Shown here piece after piece: positions 34,871 through 43,955 of a stretch of 59,078 nucleotides of DNA; positions within the stretch are counted from its first letter, which is position 1, and each line of letters starts with the position of its first letter. The position numbers were made by a program, and so were the translations under genes. The DNA comes from Desulfotignum sp. (GTDB lineage Bacteria; Desulfobacterota; Desulfobacteria; Desulfobacterales; Desulfobacteraceae). The notes under the pieces are model-generated. The model was given only the letters and a program-made list of their open reading frames with translations, was not told where the DNA came from and ran no database searches. Where the stretch lies: positions 1 to 59,078 of the forward strand of contig JAABUB010000009.1 in the NCBI GenBank assembly GCA_011389575.1. Direction: 5' to 3'.

Positions 34871-35823
34871 AGCTTCAGGTATCTGACCCAGCAACCATTG
34901 TGGTTACTGATTCAGGCCTGGGGGGGTTGTCGGTGTTTGCCGCCATTGCGGCCGGTCTGGCCCGCACCTGCCCCTGGCCCCGGATAAACCTGGTCTATTT
35001 CAATGCCTGGCCTGAAAAAGACAGAGGATACAACCATTACCCGGACATGACTTACAAGGCCCGGGTGTTTGACAACGCCCTTGCCGCCATGGCCCGGCTG
35101 GGTCCGGATGCCCTGGTCATTGCCTGCAACACCCTGTCCGTGATCTATCCTTACACAGATTTTTCCAAAACCACTTCTGTGCCGGTGCATGACATCATTG
35201 GCCAGGGGGTGGACATGATTTCCGCAGCCCTGGCTCGGAACCCTGAAACCGGTGTGATCCTGTTTGGCACCCCCACCACAGCCGGTTCCCGGATACATGT
35301 CCATGGACTGGTCCAAAAAGGCATCACCCCGGACCGTATCATCAACCAGGGGTGTGTCGACCTGGCCGGCAAAATTGAAAGAAATCCTTTTGACCCGGAC
35401 CTGGCCACAATGATCCAGGACAATGTGGACCAGGCCATGGCATCCGGGGCCGGACAGTTCCGCCAGCTGGCTGCCGCCCTGTGCTGCACCCATTTCGGGT
35501 ATTGCCGAAATCTTTTTTCCTCGGCCATTGCAGGGCGCACCGGCCACCCCCCCCTGATCCTGAATCCCAATCAGGCCCTGGCAGACCAGGTACTTTTTCA
35601 GGCGGCACAGATGGTATCCCGGAACGACATGGCCCGGTTCCGTATGCCCGAAGGACATGCCTGCCCTCCATCAAAAATGAATATCCGGATCATGTCCCGG
35701 GTGCCATGGGATAAACAGCGGATCATTGCCTATGAAACCCTGTTTGCCCCCCATGCCCCAAAGGTGGCAAAGGCATTGGCCAACTACCATTTCAACCCGG
35801 ATTTGTTTAAGATCCAGCAATAA
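34867..35823 (+). CDS. Aspartate/glutamate racemase family protein
   Basis: A 318-residue protein with the MurI-type start TDSGLGGLSVFAAIA and the two catalytic cysteine motifs ACNTLS and CCTHFGY. The ATG overlaps the CapA-like stop (ATGA). It is longer than typical MurI, with an unusual C-terminal extension (about residues 270-318). It may be the cell's glutamate racemase or a racemase dedicated to the cluster with alr, the CapA-like gene and the ATP-grasp ligase. Confidence 0.84.
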   Translation: MKLQVSDPATIVVTDSGLGGLSVFAAIAAGLARTCPWPRINLVYFNAWPEKDRGYNHYPDMTYKARVFDNALAAMARLGPDALVIACNTLSVIYPYTDFSKTTSVPVHDIIGQGVDMISAALARNPETGVILFGTPTTAGSRIHVHGLVQKGITPDRIINQGCVDLAGKIERNPFDPDLATMIQDNVDQAMASGAGQFRQLAAALCCTHFGYCRNLFSSAIAGRTGHPPLILNPNQALADQVLFQAAQMVSRNDMARFRMPEGHACPPSKMNIRIMSRVPWDKQRIIAYETLFAPHAPKVAKALANYHFNPDLFKIQQ

Positions 35824-35837
35824 GGAGACTGTTTTTC

Positions 35838-36821
35838 ATGAAAACCATTCTGCTGCTCACCGGTCCGGCAGGCGATGCCCAGGGCTGGGGCGATCTCGGG
35901 GTGACCAAAAGCATGTGCCGGGCCATAAAAGACAGCGGTCTTGACAGCCGCATCGCGTTTGTGTCAACCATGGAAGAATTCTTTGCCGCCATGGAGGCTG
36001 GCGGGTTTGACATGGTCTGGAGCGCCCTTTACCATATTTCGGACAAAAGCGATATCATCGGCACAGGCACCGGCCAGTGGCTGGCAGATTATTTTGATGC
36101 CCGTGCCATTCCCTACATCGGCCCGGACAGCGCCACCATGAAACGTCTCATCGACAAGACCGCCACCCATGACCTGCTGGCAGCCCAAGGCATCAGGGTG
36201 CCGTTTCATATTGAGGTTTCTCAGGGGCAGGCTTTGCCGGACATCATGTTTCCCGCATTTGTCAAACCCAGTTGTGAGTCCCGGTCCGTGGGCATCAGCG
36301 ATGATTCCGTGGTAAATACCCCGGAAGCACTGGCCCGGCAGACAGCCTATATCCACAACAATTTTGACCAGCCCGCCCTGGTGGAAGAATACCTTCCCGG
36401 CGATGAGTACACCGTGCTCATGCTGGGCAACGGCAGGCTGCAGAAATTTCTGCCCGGGCGGGTGGAGGTGGCCCCTGAACTTTTCGGCAGATACCCCATT
36501 CTGCGCAGCGACCTGCGGGGTGTGGGCGTAACCCGGATCAAGCGGGCCGGAAAAATGGCTGACCAGGCGGTTGCCCTGTGCAAAAGCGCTGTAGAAACCT
36601 TACACTGCCTGGACCATGTGCGGGTGGACATGCGAATGGATGCACAAGGGGATCTGAAAATCATCGAAGCCAACGGCATCCCCGGGCTCAAGCCGGTGAA
36701 AAGCTGGAGCCCCCAGCTCTTTACCCTTTACCACGCCACCGGTAAAGGAGCCGACCGGGACTATCAGGAACTGATCCACTGCATTGTGTCTTCCGCTCTG
36801 GAACGCTATGAACTGACATGA
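35838..36821 (+). CDS. D-alanine:D-alanine ligase-like ATP-grasp enzyme
   Basis: A 327-residue ATP-grasp protein. It has AFVKPSCESRSVGIS (ATP-binding, Ddl-like), VEEYLPGDEYTVLMLGNG and the metal-binding end VRVDMRMDA...IIEANGIPGLKP. The N-terminal segment after LLTGPAGDAQGWG differs from Ddl and lacks the usual serine/glutamate pattern, so the substrate may not be D-Ala-D-Ala. It lies 14 bp after the racemase gene. A Ddl-type dipeptide ligase acting on D-amino acids supplied by the two racemases is the simplest inference. Confidence 0.82.
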   Translation: MKTILLLTGPAGDAQGWGDLGVTKSMCRAIKDSGLDSRIAFVSTMEEFFAAMEAGGFDMVWSALYHISDKSDIIGTGTGQWLADYFDARAIPYIGPDSATMKRLIDKTATHDLLAAQGIRVPFHIEVSQGQALPDIMFPAFVKPSCESRSVGISDDSVVNTPEALARQTAYIHNNFDQPALVEEYLPGDEYTVLMLGNGRLQKFLPGRVEVAPELFGRYPILRSDLRGVGVTRIKRAGKMADQAVALCKSAVETLHCLDHVRVDMRMDAQGDLKIIEANGIPGLKPVKSWSPQLFTLYHATGKGADRDYQELIHCIVSSALERYELT

Positions 36822-36913
36822 AAACTGCCTTTCAGAAAATAAAATAATTTATGCCCATCCCATTACAGTTTTATGGTATATTCTTAAAATAGACATAACT
36901 TCTGGAGGCACTT

Positions 36914-37486
36914 ATGACACAGACATTTCAGCCTGGCGATGCCCTGATCGTGGTGGATATACAAAATGATTTCTGCCCGGGCGGGGCGTTGCCCATTGAA
37001 AACGCAGATGCGGTCATTCCTGTTCTGAACCGATGGATTGCCGATGCTGCCGCCGCCGGCGTGCCTGTGTTTGCATCCCGGGATTGGCATCCGGCAGGGC
37101 ATGTGAGTTTTGCAGAAAGCGGCGGGCCCTGGCCTCCCCACTGTATCCAGGACAGCGACGGTGCAAGGTTTCACCCGGACCTTGCATTGCCGGATACCGC
37201 TGTCATCGTAACCAAGGGGGTGCGTTTTGACCAGGACCAGAACTCCGCCTTTGACCAGACCGGGCTTGCCGTAAGGCAGCGTGACGAGGGTATTAGCCGC
37301 GTGTTCATCGGCGGGCTTGCCGAGGATGTGTGTGTGCTGGCAACCGCCCTTGATGCAGAAAAAGAGGGATTTGAAGTCATTCTCATTTCCGATGCCACCC
37401 TGCCGGTTACCCCGGAGGGGGGAAAAGACGCCCGAAAAAAGATGCAGGATGCCGGCATACAGATTGTCAGCAGCAGCTCGGTGTAA
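36914..37486 (+). CDS. pncA: Nicotinamidase (isochorismatase-like cysteine hydrolase)
   Basis: A 190-residue enzyme. The catalytic Asp is in VVDIQNDFCPGGAL, the metal-binding stretch is SRDWHPAGHVSFAE, the catalytic Lys in VTKGVRFDQDQ, and the nucleophile Cys in GGLAEDVCVLAT (TDYCV in classic PncA). It deamidates nicotinamide to nicotinic acid for NAD salvage. GGAGG precedes the ATG. It is monocistronic or leads a unit with the PaaI thioesterase. Confidence 0.9.
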   Translation: MTQTFQPGDALIVVDIQNDFCPGGALPIENADAVIPVLNRWIADAAAAGVPVFASRDWHPAGHVSFAESGGPWPPHCIQDSDGARFHPDLALPDTAVIVTKGVRFDQDQNSAFDQTGLAVRQRDEGISRVFIGGLAEDVCVLATALDAEKEGFEVILISDATLPVTPEGGKDARKKMQDAGIQIVSSSSV

Positions 37487-37581
37487 CGCATAGAATCGTG
37501 GCGCCTGATCGCAAAATAAACCCCGTCCATACTACAGTGACCGATCAGATCACAACCCATAGATTGCAAGGAGTATAACCG

Positions 37582-38055
37582 ATGACAGAAAAAGCATTCC
37601 AGGATTATTATTCAGAAGAATTCAGTCACTGCTATGGCTGCGGCCGCAAAAACGAACACGGTCATCAGATTAAAAGCTATTGGGATGGAGAGGAAAGTGT
37701 GGCTGTTTATGAACCCGAACCCTATCACATAGCCATTCCCGGATTTGTATACGGCGGACTGATCGCCTCTCTTATGGACTGCCACGGCACCGGCACGGCA
37801 GCGGCCGCCACTTACAGAGAACAAGGGCGGGCCATGGACAGCGCGCCTGCCCTGAGATTTGTCACCGCTTCTTTAAAGGTGGATTTTCTGGCCCCCACCC
37901 CTTTAGGTGTTCCCCTGGAAATCCGGGCCACGGTATCCCAGATCACCCCCAAAAAAGTGGTGGTGGATGAAAAAGTAACTGCCAACGGCAAAATCTGCGC
38001 CACCGGCCAGGTCATTGCCGTGAAAATGCCCGATTCCATGCTGACCGGAAAATAA
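37582..38055 (+). CDS. PaaI/THEM4-like hotdog thioesterase
   Basis: A 157-residue hotdog protein with an N-terminal CYGCG motif and the core GFVYGGLIASLMDCHGTGTAA carrying the HGG-equivalent and Asp. AAGGAG precedes the ATG. It probably hydrolyses an acyl-CoA. The CYGCG prefix occurs in a subset of PaaI-like proteins and may bind metal or be structural. Confidence 0.84.
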   Translation: MTEKAFQDYYSEEFSHCYGCGRKNEHGHQIKSYWDGEESVAVYEPEPYHIAIPGFVYGGLIASLMDCHGTGTAAAATYREQGRAMDSAPALRFVTASLKVDFLAPTPLGVPLEIRATVSQITPKKVVVDEKVTANGKICATGQVIAVKMPDSMLTGK

Positions 38056-38153
38056 CCACAGTCCGGATAACCTCAAAATCACGTTCACCCAACTCAAAAG
38101 ATGGTGTTGAATAGGCATATGAGATGTATTAATAGATTTTGGAGCAAATGCAA

Positions 38154-39728
38154 ATGATGCTTGTAACAGCAAAACAAATGCAGGCCATGGACAGTTTTAC
38201 CATCAATGAATTTAAAATCCCCGGACTGGTGCTGATGGAAAATGCCGGAAGGGGAGCCTGTGATTTTTTCATGGAAAAATTCACCCCTGACCGGTCCACC
38301 CGGGTAGGTATTGTGGCCGGCCGGGGCAACAACGGGGGAGACGGCTGGGTCATGGCCCGGTATCTCATGGAAAAACAGATCCCTGTGACTGTTTTTCTGC
38401 TGTCGGAAAAAGACAGGGTATCAGGAGATGCTAAAACCAACATGGATTTTGTGGAAAAACTGCTTCCGCATTTTCCCCGGTCTGCTGTTGTACAAATTGC
38501 AGATGCTGCAGCCCTGGCACAGGAAAAATCCCGGATAATCCATCAGGATCTGTTTATAGATGCCATTTTCGGCACCGGTCTGAACTCGGATGTGAAAGGC
38601 TTTTTCAGGGATGTGATCCAGTGCATCAACCAGACGAAAAAACCGGTTTTTTCCGTGGATATCCCTTCGGGCCTCAATGCAGACACCGGCGCGGTATGCG
38701 GTGTTTGTATAAAAGCGTCTGCTACGGCCACCTTTGCCTTTGCCAAAATCGGCCACATTCTTTATCCGGGAAACCAGTATACCGGCAAACTGCGGATCAT
38801 TGACATCGGTATTCCCGGATGTGCAGCCCGGGACCAAGATATCCGATTTCAGGTACTGGAAAAAAACCGGATTGCCCGGCTCTTTCCCCCCAGGGAATTC
38901 AACAGCCACAAGGGAAACTTCGGACACCTGATGATTGTGTCCGGCTCTGTGGGAAAAACCGGGGCACCCGCCCTGTGTGCCAATGCAGCCCAGCGGTGCG
39001 GCACCGGCCTTGTGACCCTGGGTGTCCCAGCAGGTATCAATGCCGGCCTGGAACCTATGGTAACAGAGCCCATGACCGTTCCTCTGCCGGAAACACAATC
39101 AGGGGCCCTGTCTGCTGCAGGCCTGAAAAAAATCCTGGCACTGGCCAGAGACAAACAGGCACTGGCACTGGGACCGGGCATTGGCACTGATCCTGAAACC
39201 CGGAAACTGGTGCTGTTGCTGGTAAAAAACTGTTCCCTTCCCCTGATTATGGATGCGGATGCCATCAACTGTATTGCAGAAAACCCTGAAATCCTTGCAT
39301 CCAGACCATCCCCGGCTGTACTGACCCCGCACCCCGGAGAAATGGCCAGGCTGGCAGGTATCAGTGCCAAACAAGTCCAGGCAGACCGGCCGGGCGTTGC
39401 CCGGAAATTTGCCGAAAACCATAATGCCATTCTGGTGCTCAAAGGGGCCCAGACCCTTATTGCCCTGCCTGACGGGCAGGTATTCTTATCTCCTACCGGT
39501 AACCCGGGCATGGCAACAGCAGGCATGGGAGATGTGCTTACCGGCATGATTTCCGCTCTGGCTGCACAGGGATTTTCTCTGGAAAATGCGGCCTTGGCAG
39601 GGGTTTATATTCACGGCCTCTGTGGAGACATGCTGGCCGAAAAAATCGGTCCCTTCGGCTTTGTGGCTTCAGACATGACAGGCGCCATTCCCGGGGCTAT
39701 TCACAGGATGCAGGCATGCACCAGGTGA
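38154..39728 (+). CDS. nnr: Bifunctional NAD(P)HX epimerase / dehydratase
   Basis: A 524-residue fusion. The N-terminal YjeF epimerase (residues about 1-215) has LMENAGRGACDFF and AGRGNNGGDGWVMAR. The C-terminal ADP/ATP-dependent dehydratase (about 225-520) has the glycine-rich GHLMIVSGSVGKTGAP, TPHPGEMARLAG and GNPGMATAGMGDVLTGM. It repairs damaged NADHX and NADPHX. Start 38154 is chosen because GGAG is 9 nt upstream; ATG 38148 and 38157 are alternatives. The 3' end overlaps tsaE. Confidence 0.93.
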   Translation: MMLVTAKQMQAMDSFTINEFKIPGLVLMENAGRGACDFFMEKFTPDRSTRVGIVAGRGNNGGDGWVMARYLMEKQIPVTVFLLSEKDRVSGDAKTNMDFVEKLLPHFPRSAVVQIADAAALAQEKSRIIHQDLFIDAIFGTGLNSDVKGFFRDVIQCINQTKKPVFSVDIPSGLNADTGAVCGVCIKASATATFAFAKIGHILYPGNQYTGKLRIIDIGIPGCAARDQDIRFQVLEKNRIARLFPPREFNSHKGNFGHLMIVSGSVGKTGAPALCANAAQRCGTGLVTLGVPAGINAGLEPMVTEPMTVPLPETQSGALSAAGLKKILALARDKQALALGPGIGTDPETRKLVLLLVKNCSLPLIMDADAINCIAENPEILASRPSPAVLTPHPGEMARLAGISAKQVQADRPGVARKFAENHNAILVLKGAQTLIALPDGQVFLSPTGNPGMATAGMGDVLTGMISALAAQGFSLENAALAGVYIHGLCGDMLAEKIGPFGFVASDMTGAIPGAIHRMQACTR

Positions 39729-40183
39729 TCACCCGGACAGATGAACAGACACAGGACCTGGGACAGCAGATCGGTCAAATCCTTGACAGCGGGATCTCCA
39801 TAGCCCTGACCGGGGATCTGGGATGCGGGAAAACCACTTTTGTCAAAGGCCTTGCCAGGGGCCTGGGGGTGGATGCCGGGTACCACATCACCAGCCCCAC
39901 CTTCACCATCATCAATGAATACCCGGCTGACAAAAATCTGCGCCTGTATCATCTGGATCTGTACCGCCTGGAATCTGTGGAGGAATTGGCATATATCGGT
40001 TTTGAAGATCTTGCTGACTATGATGCGGTCATTGTGGTGGAATGGCCCGGCCTGCTTATGAAAGACCGGTATTTATTTAATCTGGAACTAACTTTTGCAT
40101 GGGATTCAGAATATAACCGGGTCATATCTTTTTTTGCCTATGGACAGAGCGGCACAAACGTGCTAAGCAAAATATTTTCATAA
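39716..40183 (+). CDS. tsaE: tRNA threonylcarbamoyladenosine biosynthesis ATPase
   Basis: A 155-residue P-loop ATPase with Walker [14 protein letters not shown] and the family motif [10 protein letters not shown]...[10 protein letters not shown], plus VVEWPG. TsaE works with TsaB and TsaD to modify A37 of ANN-decoding tRNAs. It overlaps the 3' end of nnr, as in many bacteria. Confidence 0.93.
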   Translation: MHQVITRTDEQTQDLGQQIGQILDSGISIALTGDLGCGKTTFVKGLARGLGVDAGYHITSPTFTIINEYPADKNLRLYHLDLYRLESVEELAYIGFEDLADYDAVIVVEWPGLLMKDRYLFNLELTFAWDSEYNRVISFFAYGQSGTNVLSKIFS

Positions 40184-40211
40184 ATTATGGAACTATTTTT
40201 TTGGAGTTATT

Positions 40212-41432
40212 ATGGCGCTAAGGGTACAAAAATACGGGGGCACTTCTGTTGCAGATATCCAGCGGATATCCCGGGTGGCGGACCGGGTGGCAAAAGCCCA
40301 TGAAGCCGGTGACCAGCTGGTGGTTGTGCTCTCTGCCATGGCAGGTGTGACAGACAATCTCATCTCCCTGGCAAGCCAGGCAGCCAGACAGCCTGACAAA
40401 AGAGAACTGGATGTTCTGCTTGCCACAGGGGAGCAGACCACTGCTGCATTATTGGCCATGATGCTGAAATCACGGGGATACAAGGCCAAATCATTTCTGG
40501 GATTTCAGGCCGGCATCCACACAGACCAGACACCCGGCAAGGCACGCATCCTTGATATCGACTGCCAGAAAATCCAAAATGCCCTGGAACAGGGAAATAT
40601 TTCCGTGGTGGCCGGATTTCAGGGCACAGACTATAACGGAGATATCACCACCCTGGGAAGGGGCGGATCAGACACTTCGGCTGTGGCCATTGCAGCATCT
40701 TTGAAAGCAGATGTCTGTGAAATATTTACTGATGTGGACGGGGTGTATACCACAGATCCCAGGATCTGCGAAAAAGCACAGAAAATCAGCCGGATTTCCT
40801 ATGAAGAAATGCTGGAAATGGCGGTTCTGGGAGCAAAGGTGCTGCAGATACGGTCGGTGGACTTTGCCAAAAAATACAATATTCCTTTGCATGTCAGATC
40901 ATCATTCAATGAGGAGGAAGGAACCATGGTCGTCAATGAAAGCGCTGATATGGAAAGCGCTGTGGTATCAGGCGTTACATGCGATATGAATGAAGCCAGG
41001 ATCACCCTGAAGCGGGTACCTGACCAGCCCGGCATATCCGCCAAAATATTCGGTCCCTTGGCAGATGCCGAAATCATGGTGGACATGATTATCCAGAACA
41101 CCCGGACCGGCGGAGAAACCGACCTGACCTTCACTGTTACCAAGGATGATTTTGACCGGGCACTGGAAATTACTGAGGCAGTGGCCAAGGAGGTGGGGGC
41201 TGAAGAGGTGCTCTCTGCCACGGAAATTGCCAAAGTATCTGTGATCGGGCTGGGCATGAAGAGCCATTCCGGGGTGGCCGCTACCATGTTCAAAGCCCTG
41301 GCCGAGGAAAACATCAATATCCGGCTGATTTCAACCTCAGAAATCCGGATCTCCTGTGTGATCCTGGCCAAATATGCGGAACTGGCCGTGCGGGCCCTGC
41401 ACACAGCTTTCGGGCTGGACAGGGAAGATTAG
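40212..41432 (+). CDS. lysC: Aspartate kinase
   Basis: A 406-residue kinase: amino-acid kinase domain starting [16 protein letters not shown] with [16 protein letters not shown] and [13 protein letters not shown]. Two C-terminal ACT domains follow (about residues 265-400) for feedback inhibition. It makes aspartyl phosphate for lysine, threonine and methionine. The 3' end overlaps the convergent pyrF end by a few bases. Confidence 0.94.
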   Translation: MALRVQKYGGTSVADIQRISRVADRVAKAHEAGDQLVVVLSAMAGVTDNLISLASQAARQPDKRELDVLLATGEQTTAALLAMMLKSRGYKAKSFLGFQAGIHTDQTPGKARILDIDCQKIQNALEQGNISVVAGFQGTDYNGDITTLGRGGSDTSAVAIAASLKADVCEIFTDVDGVYTTDPRICEKAQKISRISYEEMLEMAVLGAKVLQIRSVDFAKKYNIPLHVRSSFNEEEGTMVVNESADMESAVVSGVTCDMNEARITLKRVPDQPGISAKIFGPLADAEIMVDMIIQNTRTGGETDLTFTVTKDDFDRALEITEAVAKEVGAEEVLSATEIAKVSVIGLGMKSHSGVAATMFKALAEENINIRLISTSEIRISCVILAKYAELAVRALHTAFGLDRED

Positions 41433-42175
41433 ACCGGCTTCCGGTTCTCCAGGACACGCTCTATTTCGATAATTACTTTTTCGGCGGCTTCGGCCGGATC
41501 ATCTGCATCCCTTATAGGACGGCCGATCACCAGCAGATCGCTGCCCTGGGAAATAGCCCGGGCCGGTGTGGTGATCCGTTTCTGATCATCTCCCGGTGTC
41601 AGGCTCCATGCCGGACGGATCCCGGGGGTGACCGCCAGAAAATCTCTGCCAAACCCGGCTTTGATGGCGGCAGCTTCCCGGCCGGAACATACCACACCTT
41701 TGCACCCGGCATCCCGGGCCATTTTGGCCCTGCGCATCACCAGTTTTTCCGGTTCTGCGGCAAACTGCTCCTGAAACCCGCCTTGAGAAAGGGTTTTGCC
41801 ATCATTGTCCGTGAGCAGGGTGACCCCGAGAACACCGACTTTTTCTCCGCCGCCTTTTACCGCGCTTTTCAGCATTTCCAAAGAGGAGCTGCAATGCACC
41901 GTTGCCAGGTCAACCCCCAGGTCAGCCACCCGGCCCATGGCCCGGAAAACCGTTGCACAGATGTCGTGGAGCTTAAGGTCCAGAAAAATCCCGGCAGGAC
42001 TCATATCCCGCACCATGCGGATCACCGCCGGCCCCTGGTGAATGAACAGCTCCAGACCGATCTTGAACATGCCCACCCGGTCCCCCAGCACCCTGATATG
42101 GGATTTCGCCTCTGCCATGGAAGAAAAATCCAGAGGAAAAACAATATAATCCCTGCCTGATTTTTGTGCATTCAT
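41429..42175 (-). CDS. pyrF: Orotidine 5'-phosphate decarboxylase
   Basis: A 248-residue TIM-barrel enzyme with the catalytic [13 protein letters not shown] (usual form DLKFHDIPNTV), [17 protein letters not shown] and LVIGRPI. It makes UMP. The start MNAQKSGRD at 42175 is preferred because AAGGAA lies 7 nt upstream; the ATG at 42181 abuts it. Convergent overlap with lysC. Confidence 0.92.
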   Translation of the reverse strand: MNAQKSGRDYIVFPLDFSSMAEAKSHIRVLGDRVGMFKIGLELFIHQGPAVIRMVRDMSPAGIFLDLKLHDICATVFRAMGRVADLGVDLATVHCSSSLEMLKSAVKGGGEKVGVLGVTLLTDNDGKTLSQGGFQEQFAAEPEKLVMRRAKMARDAGCKGVVCSGREAAAIKAGFGRDFLAVTPGIRPAWSLTPGDDQKRITTPARAISQGSDLLVIGRPIRDADDPAEAAEKVIIEIERVLENRKPV

Positions 42176-42236
42176 TTTCATTTCCTTGAATTACTATACC
42201 GGCACCATACCCGTCACCACAAAATTATCATAATAA

Positions 42237-42593
42237 TCACAAAAACATCCTGTAATCAACATGCAATGCTTTTGAAAACAGCTTGGCATTTCTTTTTCCA
42301 ATGGGCCGTTTTCCTCTTTCCATTTCAGAGATATGTCTTTGAGGGATGGCTGTTAATTTTGAGAGTTGAACCTGGGTCAAACTGTTTTTATGGCGGCTGC
42401 CAGCCAGGCAGGTGCCGGGCGCATTACCTTCAAACTCTTTAAATGCCTGGCGCCATGGTATAGTGGGGGAGTTGTTTCCGGCATTGGTGAAACCCAATTT
42501 CTTTAAAGCAGCTATTGCCACTTCCTGTTTTTCTGCAGGCCCCTCAAATAGGAGCTTCACTTTAGTATGGTGCTTTTTCATGTGATCCAACAT
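42237..42593 (-). CDS. XRE-family helix-turn-helix antitoxin, orphan
   Basis: A 118-residue protein. Its C-terminal half is an XRE HTH domain (SLTQVQLSKLTAIPQRHISEMERGKRPIGKRNAKLF) ending HVDYRMFL, a pattern typical of antitoxins paired with RelE/ParE toxins. Its N-terminal part is a short alpha/beta segment. The start may be 42593 or 42581 (MKKHHTK). The upstream toxin is only a C-terminal fragment, so this gene has probably lost its partner. Its DNA composition is more AT-rich than its neighbours, suggesting acquisition. Confidence 0.78.
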   Translation of the reverse strand: MLDHMKKHHTKVKLLFEGPAEKQEVAIAALKKLGFTNAGNNSPTIPWRQAFKEFEGNAPGTCLAGSRHKNSLTQVQLSKLTAIPQRHISEMERGKRPIGKRNAKLFSKALHVDYRMFL

Positions 42594-42669
42594 ATAAAAC
42601 CTCGACCAGCTTGATTTCCTTGTCTGTTACTTCCCAAACAGCAACATAGGTTGGTTGTCCCGTAAGCAT
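42562..42669 (-). pseudogene. RelE/ParE-like toxin C-terminal remnant
   Basis: The frame reads about 35 residues ending TYVAVWEVTDKEIKLVEV...HEKAPY before the stop. This is the closing strand pattern of RelE/ParE/HigB-type toxins. The preceding residues in the frame are unlike a toxin. The fragment runs directly into the antitoxin start, the usual toxin-antitoxin order for this pairing. The N-terminal catalytic part is missing. Confidence 0.6.
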
Positions 42670-42718
42670 AAATATACTTTTTTTTAGTATAAAAATCAAG
42701 GACAAAAATAGATGCTTT

Positions 42719-42850
42719 CGGCAAACTCCAGGGATCTGTTGGATCGGATTCGGACAGAAATTCCCTAATATTTCTGTATCCATCACCATCAAAATCATCC
42801 ACTGGATGCACATCAGCAATGGAAAAAATGGCATCAGTCGGATCTAATAC
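42719..42850 (-). pseudogene. Remnant of an EF-hand/thrombospondin-type-3-like repeat protein
   Basis: One frame reads VDDFDGDGYRNIREFLSESD and DPTDPWSLP, a calcium-binding DxDGDGxxNxxE repeat as at the C-termini of secreted or surface proteins. The reading frame changes between it and the toxin remnant. Only the tail survives. Confidence 0.5.
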
Positions 42851-42863
42851 TTCCGCAGGTAGA

Positions 42864-43025
42864 GCCCCGGGTGGTGCCCTGTGACCGGAACCGTCAGAGC
42901 CGGAGGGGCACACCAACCATATCAGAACGGCAGAAGCGCATACAGCAGGCCAGTGTCCACCTTCTGGATTTCACGCACAGCAGCCCCGGAGGATCTCGGG
43001 CCGGGCACAGGGCACCACCCGGGGC
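42864..43025. repeat. 162-bp element bounded by 25-bp inverted repeats
   Basis: Arms at 42864-42888 and 43001-43025 are complementary at 24 of 25 positions, including a perfect 20-bp core starting GCCCCGGGTGGTGCCCTGTG. The 112-bp inside has no recognised gene. No target-site duplication was seen. It may be a miniature element. Confidence 0.8.
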
Positions 43026-43111
43026 GGCAGCCAGGCCGGCAAACCGGGTGCATGAAAAACCCTGACCGATATGCTGCATGTAACCACATCCTGTTCAGCT
43101 GTTTGATACCC

Positions 43112-43185
43112 GCCCCCTGCGGGTGCTGTATGACCGGCCCGAGATTGACATCTGACGGTCCTGTCATACAACACCCGCAGGGGGC
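43112..43185. repeat. Large 26-nt-arm hairpin upstream of ilvN
   Basis: Arms 43112-43137 and 43160-43185 pair with two mismatches around a 22-nt loop. The outer part, GCCCCCTGCGGGTG, is perfectly paired. There is no T-run after it. It could be a relic of a mobile element, an RNA structure, or a strong transcription pause site. Confidence 0.8.
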
Positions 43186-43299
43186 TATGTCAATATATGT
43201 GAAGCTGCATCTCCATGCGATTACCCTGGTCAAAGCAAAATCAGTGGTTCATTTTCCGGATGCATTGTGGTATACTGCGGTGTTCTTGAAAGGAGAAAC

Positions 43300-43785
43300 A
43301 TGGAAACCAAAAAATACACACTGACCATGCTGGTTGAAAACGAACCCGGCGTAACCGCCCGTATCACCGGTCTTTTTGCCGGAAGGGGCTATAATATTGA
43401 AACCATCTGCGGCGCCCCCACAGCAAACCCGAAAATGTCCAGGATCACCATTACCACCCTGGCAAACCCCCTGATGCTCGAACAATGCATGAAACAGATC
43501 AAGCGTCTGGTCAATGTCATCAAGTTGCGGAACATGACCGGAGAAGAAGCGGTAAAACGGGAAATGGCCCTGGTATGTGTCAAGGCGGAACCTGAGAACA
43601 AAGAAAAGATCCAGCATATCATCACAGCCTTTCAGGGAAAAATTGTGGATAAAGGACAGCAGCATTATATTTTTGAAATCACCGGAGATGAGCTCACCGT
43701 TGATGCCCTGCTCGGGGAACTGGCACCTTTCGGTATCAAAAAGCTGGCCCGGTCAGGGGTGCTTGCCCTGTACCGGGAACCCTGA
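43300..43785 (+). CDS. ilvN: Acetolactate synthase small (regulatory) subunit
   Basis: A 161-residue protein with an N-terminal ACT domain (LTMLVENEPGVTARITGLFAGRGYNIETI) and the C-terminal ALS small-subunit domain. It activates the catalytic subunit and confers valine feedback in branched-chain amino acid synthesis. AAAGGAG precedes the chosen ATG; an upstream start at 43267 adds 11 non-conserved residues. No ilvB is adjacent, which is unusual. Confidence 0.92.
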   Translation: METKKYTLTMLVENEPGVTARITGLFAGRGYNIETICGAPTANPKMSRITITTLANPLMLEQCMKQIKRLVNVIKLRNMTGEEAVKREMALVCVKAEPENKEKIQHIITAFQGKIVDKGQQHYIFEITGDELTVDALLGELAPFGIKKLARSGVLALYREP

Positions 43786-43955
43786 CCGGCAAAACAACCG
43801 TGCCGGCACATTCCCTCACCCCGTTCACTGTAATACAAACCCTGAAATTTGCACTGCTGCGGATAAAGTGCGAATAAAGTGTTGAAACCCCTGGAACATT
43901 AATGATATCTACTGTTATTTAAAAACCATGATCCTTACCACGGATAAAAAACGCT

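Larger units (their letters stand above)
42594..43299. other. Gene-poor accessory patch
   Basis: About 700 bp before ilvN hold only degraded reading frames and two separate inverted-repeat structures, in GC-rich DNA next to AT-rich antitoxin DNA. A normal AAAGGAG ribosome-binding site for ilvN lies at its right end. Confidence 0.6.
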
